From positions 1-64,000 of the forward strand of contig JAIUNR010000010.1 of the NCBI GenBank assembly GCA_020161575.1: a DNA stretch of 64,000 nt, given 5' to 3'. The notes below the pieces were generated by a model. The model worked only from the letters and a program-made list of their open reading frames with translations. It searched no databases and was not told the origin of the DNA. The DNA is from Pseudomonadota bacterium. Its GTDB lineage: Bacteria > Pseudomonadota > Alphaproteobacteria > Rhizobiales > Beijerinckiaceae. A program made the position numbers and the translations under genes. This document shows positions 58,628 through 64,000 of the stretch, piece by piece; positions within the stretch are counted from its first letter, which is position 1, and each line of letters opens with the position of its first letter.

Positions 58628-61600
58628 TCGTTAAGCGGGTCCCTGATCCCAAGCACTCCGCTTCGGTTGCGGACCGGATCCGTGCTTTGACCAATTACAT
58701 CGTGCGCCCGGAGTTAACCGACCCGGCGGAGAAGTGCCTCCATGCCGGCGCCCGCGGCTTTATCTGCGCGGATCTCCGTGACCAACAGAACGAAATGATC
58801 GGATTGGCGACCGCGCCCCGCCGCGCTTCCAATCCGATCATCCATTATGTCCTGAGCTGGCACGAGGACGAGGTGCCCTCCTCGCAAGACATTGAGGAAG
58901 CGGTCGATCTGTTCCTCGGCCATCTCGGCTTGGCCGAATGTCAGGCCATCTACGGGTTGCACGTGGATACCTCCAACGCCCACCTCCACATCTGCGTATC
59001 TCGCGTAGATCCGGTGGAGGAAAAGCTCATCCGCATCAATGGTGGATTCGATCTTGAGGCGGCGCACCAGGCGATTGCAATCATCGAAGAGCATCAGGGC
59101 TGGCGGCGCGAAACCAATGCGCGCTATGTCGCTTCTGGCCCAAATGTTTACCGTTCCGGCTGGGACGCCGAGCGGCCCGAGATCAGTGCTGCGGCACGCG
59201 ACAAGGAACTCCGGACGGGTGAGGTCTCGGCCGAGATGAAGGCACACCATGTGGCGAAGTTCGCATTGGAGCGCGCCAATAGCTGGGGTGAGTTTCATAA
59301 GGTTCTGGCGCGTGCCGGCATGGTCTATCGGCGCGAAGGCAACGGCGCGGTCATCATCGTCGATGGCGTGCAGGTCAAGGCCTCAAAAGCTTTGCGGGCG
59401 GCATCCTGGAGCAAGCTGGTCAAGCATTTCGGCGCCTATGAGGAGACGACAGTAGCGCCAAGAGCAGACCCATATTTCACCCCCTGGCTGGATGAGCGGC
59501 GGGATACGACCTGCGCCATCATCGGCAAAGGCGAGTCCAGAGGGTCGAGCGGCTGGCAGAAGGTTGACGGGTTCGAGGCGTATCGTTTCGACGGCCGAAC
59601 CTATTACAGCCGCCGGCGCGGTGGTGCCGTTTCCTATGTCGATGAGGGCGCGCGCATCCGTGTGCTGGATTCGCGCGATGAGGAGGCTGCGCGCGCAGCC
59701 CTGAAGCTCGCAGCCGCGAAATGGCCGCAGGGCGTACACGTTGAGGGCAGCGCGGATTTCAAGCGCTTGATGATCCGCCTAGCGGTGGAGGAAGGGATCA
59801 CGATTGGAAATCCTGAGTTGCAAGGCGAAATAAAAAAGGAACAGGCGATCCACCGCGCAAAGACTGTCTTGTTTGCGCGGCAGCACGATCTCAAACGTGC
59901 CGTCGCCAAGATGGTTGAACCCCTGGGGGCCGAACGATACGAAGTCTTGGTACCAGGTCGGACAAAGCCAGGCGAAAAGGCGCGGGACGCTCGCCAAGTT
60001 CTAGCCAGCCCTGATGGGCGCGGGTTTACGGCAAGCGCTATTGCCGATGCCATCCACGATGCACTGGCACGCGGAGCAAAGCCACCGGATGTTCATCTCA
60101 TCCCTTGCGCTGTAGGGCGCGATTACCTTTGGGCCTCATTGAATGAGCCAGCAGATCCGAAGGAGCGCCCGAAACTACCCGGTCCTGCTCGGATTGCGTG
60201 GCACCTCCCGGAATGCAGCCCGCTCGCCATCGGGTCGGTCCCGCGTAGCAACCGCCTCGCGCTTGGTTGCCTGGCAGCGGAACTCGCCGAACCGGGTCTT
60301 CGTGATAAAGGCAGTCCGAGCTTGGCACTCTCTCGCCATGCGCTACCGCTCGGATTCACGAATCTGGAACGCGCGCGCGTTATCGCAGCTTCCGATGACG
60401 ATAATCCAGCACTCGCTAACCGCCTCGCTGCGATTGCGAAGGACTGGGACAATGCCGAGGCGTCGCTGAGTGCGATCGCTCTCTCCTCGCGACATTGCTT
60501 GCGCCCTCCGCCAACCCCGGCGACTTCAAACTCGGGCATCCAGCAATCCGACCACGACAGCGACACGCGGCTCAGGGCTCTCGTGATCCAGGATTTTCCC
60601 AACGACCTCCGCGTTCACCCTTCGCGCATCGATGCGGCCATTGCTCTCCGACTCAGAGCGATGGGGCGATCGCCCGATGAAATCCAGAATATCATGACGG
60701 CCAGCGCAGCGGGCGATGGGCGTGACACCTATGTCACGCCAGACATTTATGCAGGGCGCATCAAGGATTTTTGCTGGTCAGCCGCAGCCGAACAATGGCT
60801 CAAGGACCACCAGCATCTTGTCGCGGTCTGGCACGCGGTTGCCCGAGGGCAGCCGATCCCGTGGCCGGAGCCGCAAGCCGAGCCGCCACAGGAAGATGGA
60901 ACCAGTCCACTCGCCACCGATGCAAAGGTCCTCGCCGCCGTCGAACACGTTCGTCGCCGCAGGCTGAGGGCGGCCCGAGTCCGTGGGCAACACAAGGGCT
61001 CTAGCCAAAATGAACCTCCCGCCGGCGCGCAGGGCGCCGCAACGGACCAGCAAAACTCGCCTAACCCTGCTCAACCGAGCTTGGGCTCGTTGCCGAAAAA
61101 AGATGGGGGATCCGAAATCCGGCCCGATGACGATCAACGTCCAGCCACCAGAGAACCGGACGCGCCCAAGACGGATCAAAGCAGTAGCATGACCCACGCG
61201 AGTGATTTCGGCGCGATGGTGCAAGCCGCAGCCGATGCGCTCCGCGGTGAGATCGAGTTTGGCGGCCCGCTGGATCAGCCACCCCAAAAAGCCGCAGCCA
61301 ACACACGGCCAAATTCCGGCGGCGAACCTCCCCCGCCCGGAAATATGCCTGCCAACAAAAACATTTCGACAGCTCGGGGCAAGGAGGAGGCCAGCCCTGG
61401 CGAACGATCGGGTGCCAAAACCATCGAGACGCACTCGTCACTGCCAGGAGTGGCGCCCGCTGCCACAATCAGCACAACGCTAAGCAACCACTCGACATCA
61501 GGACCGGCGCGCTCTGCTTCGCCGGCGCCCACGCCTCCTGCTAATACCGTCAGCAACAAAGGTGGCGATGTCGGAAACAAGGCAACAACCGAGAGCGCAT

Positions 61601-63303
61601 CGGCGCTCGCGACCGGGGGCGAGCCCGTGGCCGCGGAAGCGAAGCCAACAGAAAAGCCAGCCCCGGCTGGGCTGAACGCACCAGCCAAGACCCAGATACC
61701 GAAGCCCACGGAGCGCCCCGCTGGCCCGTCCATGCCGCAGGCGACGGAACAACATAAAGATCCGGCATCGCATGCGCTTCGTCCGCACCTGGCGAAGCGG
61801 CAAGGACCGGGAACGGACGGGCCGGTCCAGCCAAAGCCTGACCAAGGCTTTCAGGCCGACCCTGCCAAGCATGCGGAGGTCAATACAGGTGTTCCATCTC
61901 CGCCTCCCGTATTGTCACGAGCGAGCGGTCCAGCCAGCGCGTCTAACGCCCGGTCAGCCGGACCAACCCCGCAGCCCGGTCCCGTTTCCCGGCAGAACCA
62001 AGAGACGACAAAGGCACCTGGCGTCGCAGAATCATCTTCGCCATCTTCGGTCGCGCCGAAGCCGGGAACACCAGCGCCAGCGCCGACACCGCCTCCTTCA
62101 GGTCTGCCAACGGCGACCCCGGCGACCAAGGCCTTGCCATCCGCTGGACCTATGGCCGCAGCCACTAAAAAAGAGCGACCGCCTCTCGGCAATTCCACCC
62201 CAACGGATCCGCCATCCCAGGGCGCCACGCCGTCTATCGTTGGAGGGCAACCGCAGGAGCCAAGCCTCCGGAAACTCATGAAGGGTTTGCCGAGGGAAGT
62301 CCCGATTCTGCTCGAGGCATCCCACCGTCGTGGATTTGACCCTGGTGATGACCAGCCTGCCCAAGATCCGCTCGCACCCGTTAAGCGCCTCGTGATGTCG
62401 TTTCCCGATTGCCTCGTGCCGACGCCTCCGGGACACGACGAAACCTTTGAGATCTCGCACAACCTCAACGTTGAATTGGCGTTGAAAGAAGCCTTGGCGA
62501 AAGGCGCCGCGGAAGCTGAGAAGGCAAAGGCGCTGATTGATAAATCCATCCTGGCCATCAGCATGGTCATCAAGTCGCGCTGGCAAGAGCTTGCAAGGGG
62601 TAGTCAATGTGCACTCTATCGATCCGAACCCAACTCACCCTTGCGGGCGCTTGTAAGGGTCTGGCTGGATCATCGCCGCGCGCTGGATCAATCGGGTATC
62701 ACCGAGAGTCCAGACAACGCCTATCGGGCCCATTGGGTTTGTCATCGCGTCCGCAAGGGCCTCGCTGATCTGCTACCCGACGGCCCTCAGAATCCGCTGA
62801 CCAACTGGCCTGTCATTCAAAAGGCAGTCGGCATGACGATTGTTGCCGAGCTGACCCTTACTGCGCGCAAGCCAGGCGCCAAGACCTACGTGGACGTATT
62901 GGCAGCAGCATATCGGGAAGCTGGCATGGGAGCCATTTCCGGCCCATCGGCAAGGGCAGGTCTGCTCGTCTGGCCTCCGGCTCGCCCTTCAGATCTGAAT
63001 GACGATCAGCGCAAATGGCTCCTACTCGCCGCGCGTTTGGATGGCTTTGACCAACCCGCCTTGACGGACAAGTTGCTGGCAACGGAACCAATACTGCGCG
63101 CCCTCCATGAATTTGCGCGCCAGGCGATAGAGGCCACCCCGTCGGGTCCTGATCGTGAAAGCTTGGCCGTTGCGATCAAGGCGACACGGCAGGCAACGCT
63201 GGACCGCCCATTTGTCGAGGGCATCCTCCAGCCACTGGGCGCACTCCCCAACCTGATCAACCGCATTCTGGCGCAACCCCCTGATCCCGGGCGGCCACGC
63301 TAA
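58624..63303 (+). CDS. large conjugative relaxase (MobP/TraI type) with LPD7-like domain and proline-rich linker
   Basis: 1559 residues. Residues 1-170 are the relaxase domain: motif I Tyr in RALTNYIVRPELTDP and the metal-binding motif III in YGLHVDTSNAHLHICVSRVD (H-x-DTxNxHxH). Residues about 290-410 look like an LPD7 domain (YYSRRRGGAVSYVDEGARIR, LKLAAAKWPQGVHVEGSADF). Residues about 780-1230 are a Pro/Ala/Ser/Thr-rich low-complexity segment. The last 330 residues are an alpha-helical domain with no family I recognise. The relaxase nicks oriT and stays covalently bound to the 5' end. It indicates an integrative mobilizable or conjugative element; no type IV secretion genes lie within the window. 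Confidence 0.9.
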   Translation: MIVKRVPDPKHSASVADRIRALTNYIVRPELTDPAEKCLHAGARGFICADLRDQQNEMIGLATAPRRASNPIIHYVLSWHEDEVPSSQDIEEAVDLFLGHLGLAECQAIYGLHVDTSNAHLHICVSRVDPVEEKLIRINGGFDLEAAHQAIAIIEEHQGWRRETNARYVASGPNVYRSGWDAERPEISAAARDKELRTGEVSAEMKAHHVAKFALERANSWGEFHKVLARAGMVYRREGNGAVIIVDGVQVKASKALRAASWSKLVKHFGAYEETTVAPRADPYFTPWLDERRDTTCAIIGKGESRGSSGWQKVDGFEAYRFDGRTYYSRRRGGAVSYVDEGARIRVLDSRDEEAARAALKLAAAKWPQGVHVEGSADFKRLMIRLAVEEGITIGNPELQGEIKKEQAIHRAKTVLFARQHDLKRAVAKMVEPLGAERYEVLVPGRTKPGEKARDARQVLASPDGRGFTASAIADAIHDALARGAKPPDVHLIPCAVGRDYLWASLNEPADPKERPKLPGPARIAWHLPECSPLAIGSVPRSNRLALGCLAAELAEPGLRDKGSPSLALSRHALPLGFTNLERARVIAASDDDNPALANRLAAIAKDWDNAEASLSAIALSSRHCLRPPPTPATSNSGIQQSDHDSDTRLRALVIQDFPNDLRVHPSRIDAAIALRLRAMGRSPDEIQNIMTASAAGDGRDTYVTPDIYAGRIKDFCWSAAAEQWLKDHQHLVAVWHAVARGQPIPWPEPQAEPPQEDGTSPLATDAKVLAAVEHVRRRRLRAARVRGQHKGSSQNEPPAGAQGAATDQQNSPNPAQPSLGSLPKKDGGSEIRPDDDQRPATREPDAPKTDQSSSMTHASDFGAMVQAAADALRGEIEFGGPLDQPPQKAAANTRPNSGGEPPPPGNMPANKNISTARGKEEASPGERSGAKTIETHSSLPGVAPAATISTTLSNHSTSGPARSASPAPTPPANTVSNKGGDVGNKATTESASALATGGEPVAAEAKPTEKPAPAGLNAPAKTQIPKPTERPAGPSMPQATEQHKDPASHALRPHLAKRQGPGTDGPVQPKPDQGFQADPAKHAEVNTGVPSPPPVLSRASGPASASNARSAGPTPQPGPVSRQNQETTKAPGVAESSSPSSVAPKPGTPAPAPTPPPSGLPTATPATKALPSAGPMAAATKKERPPLGNSTPTDPPSQGATPSIVGGQPQEPSLRKLMKGLPREVPILLEASHRRGFDPGDDQPAQDPLAPVKRLVMSFPDCLVPTPPGHDETFEISHNLNVELALKEALAKGAAEAEKAKALIDKSILAISMVIKSRWQELARGSQCALYRSEPNSPLRALVRVWLDHRRALDQSGITESPDNAYRAHWVCHRVRKGLADLLPDGPQNPLTNWPVIQKAVGMTIVAELTLTARKPGAKTYVDVLAAAYREAGMGAISGPSARAGLLVWPPARPSDLNDDQRKWLLLAARLDGFDQPALTDKLLATEPILRALHEFARQAIEATPSGPDRESLAVAIKATRQATLDRPFVEGILQPLGALPNLINRILAQPPDPGRPR

Positions 63304-63527
63304 CCGCGCGGTTTACCGGTCTCCCGCCCGGCGCCGGTCAGAATTTTACGTCGAGAAATTTATCAATCCCCGTGAAAGCCGCGCCCCTTGGGGGCCCGGC
63401 TTTGCTGACCAGACCCATTTTTCCTTCTTCTGATTTTTTGCCTCTGGGACAACTCAAATCCCCCGAAAGGCTCCCCCTCCCCCTATCAGAAAGGAATAGC
63501 CCGTGCCGAGCGCCCGGGCGCAGACCC

Positions 63528-63959
63528 ATGCCGAAAGCTCCAGAAAACTCTCAGAAAACCCCAGAAGCCACCCTACAGGCAGTCATCGACGCGGCCAGCC
63601 AACGTTCGGCGTTCACTCTGCCTCTTCGTGACCGGATCGATCGGCTCCAGCTCATCGAAACGACGCTCGCAACGCGGCGTGACGATGCCGATGCAAAACT
63701 CGTCCAGGAGCTCCACAGCCGTCGAACCGAGACGCTCCTCGCTCTTGCCAGTTACGCCGCGAGCGACGAGGGCGAGTTTCAGGCCAAAGCGGCAGCCATC
63801 GGAGGGGACTTCGACCTTCCCGACGGCAAGATCACAGATCAGCATCTTGTGATCATCATGATTGTAACCGCGTTGACAGCGGATGGCAGACGCCACGGCA
63901 TCTCAGTCGAGTTCAGCACGAACAAGTCTGCGCAAGAAAGCCCCAAGAGGCCTCACTGA
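63528..63959 (+). CDS. small protein of unknown function next to the relaxase
   Basis: 143 residues from MPKAPENSQKTPEATLQAVI at 63528. Mostly helical, charged: LRDRIDRLQLIETTLATRRD and DADAKLVQELHSRRTETLLA look like a coiled-coil pair; a C-terminal part follows (GKITDQHLVIIMIVTALTAD). No domain recognised and no strong ribosome binding site. The 224 bp before it contain no gene. Location after the relaxase suggests an accessory mobilization role, unproven. The final 41 bases of the window hold nothing recognisable. Confidence 0.55.
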   Translation: MPKAPENSQKTPEATLQAVIDAASQRSAFTLPLRDRIDRLQLIETTLATRRDDADAKLVQELHSRRTETLLALASYAASDEGEFQAKAAAIGGDFDLPDGKITDQHLVIIMIVTALTADGRRHGISVEFSTNKSAQESPKRPH

Positions 63960-64000
63960 CCCACGCACCAGCGCCATCACATCGCTGGTCCACCACCGAC

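Overview
The window looks like a chromosomal segment of a high-GC alphaproteobacterium, probably of the Hyphomicrobiales; the order is an inference and only the class is well supported. The evidence is the secE-nusG-rplK-rplA-rplJ-rplL-rpoB-rpoC cluster with separate rpoB and rpoC, together with many Dpp/Liv-type ABC transporters and MocR- and RpiR-type regulators. No rRNA gene, canonical tRNA gene or CRISPR array was found.

Region by region. (1) 1-5.3 kb is a decayed accessory stretch: three broken IS3-family remnants, a Hint-domain toxin-like reading frame with an in-frame stop, an AT-rich gene that may encode an immunity protein, and a four-helix membrane protein. (2) 5.4-14.4 kb is a minus-strand operon (RpiR regulator, peptide-type ABC transporter SBP-B-C-D-F, M81/MlrC-like metallopeptidase) with a divergent FAD-dependent amine/amino-acid oxidoreductase. 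(3) 14.5-22.9 kb is a probable mevalonate/HMG catabolic locus: a MocR-type regulator divergent from class II HMG-CoA reductase, a Liv-type ABC transporter with a fused LivM-LivG, and HMG-CoA lyase. (4) 22.8-25.9 kb holds an MFS transporter, an AraC regulator and a ferredoxin-like-fold protein. (5) 26.1-40.3 kb is the transcription/translation cluster on the minus strand, interrupted by an acyltransferase-3 gene and a SnoaL-like gene. (6) 40.6-41.3 kb is an XpaC-like gene.

(7) 41.3-48.7 kb is the most interesting part: an RNA-repair island. It contains rtcR (CARF + sigma54 activator), a sigma54 promoter, a Ro60/Rsr (TROVE) gene, a tandem array of five Y-RNA-like modules, rtcB (RNA ligase) and rtcA (RNA cyclase). 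Each RNA module has a Ro-binding-type helix and a second helix, and both are supported by compensatory base changes between modules. Three modules carry tRNA-like inserts; one of these reads as a circularly permuted tRNA-Asn(GUU) mimic. The island lies between two 80-bp direct repeats (79/80 identical) and has a decayed tyrosine-integrase N-terminus at its left edge, so it was probably acquired by site-specific integration.

(8) 48.9-58.0 kb is a restriction operon on the minus strand: hsdR, vapBC, hsdS (broken by one nonsense codon), a DUF262/DUF1524 GmrSD-like gene, hsdM and mrr. vapBC sits between two diverged copies of the hsdR 3' end. (9) 58.2-64 kb is a mobilization region: a candidate operator/oriT, MobC, a 1559-residue relaxase with an LPD7-like domain and a very long proline-rich linker, and a small unknown protein. 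Regions 7-9 together form a defence/repair/mobility block next to the housekeeping cluster.
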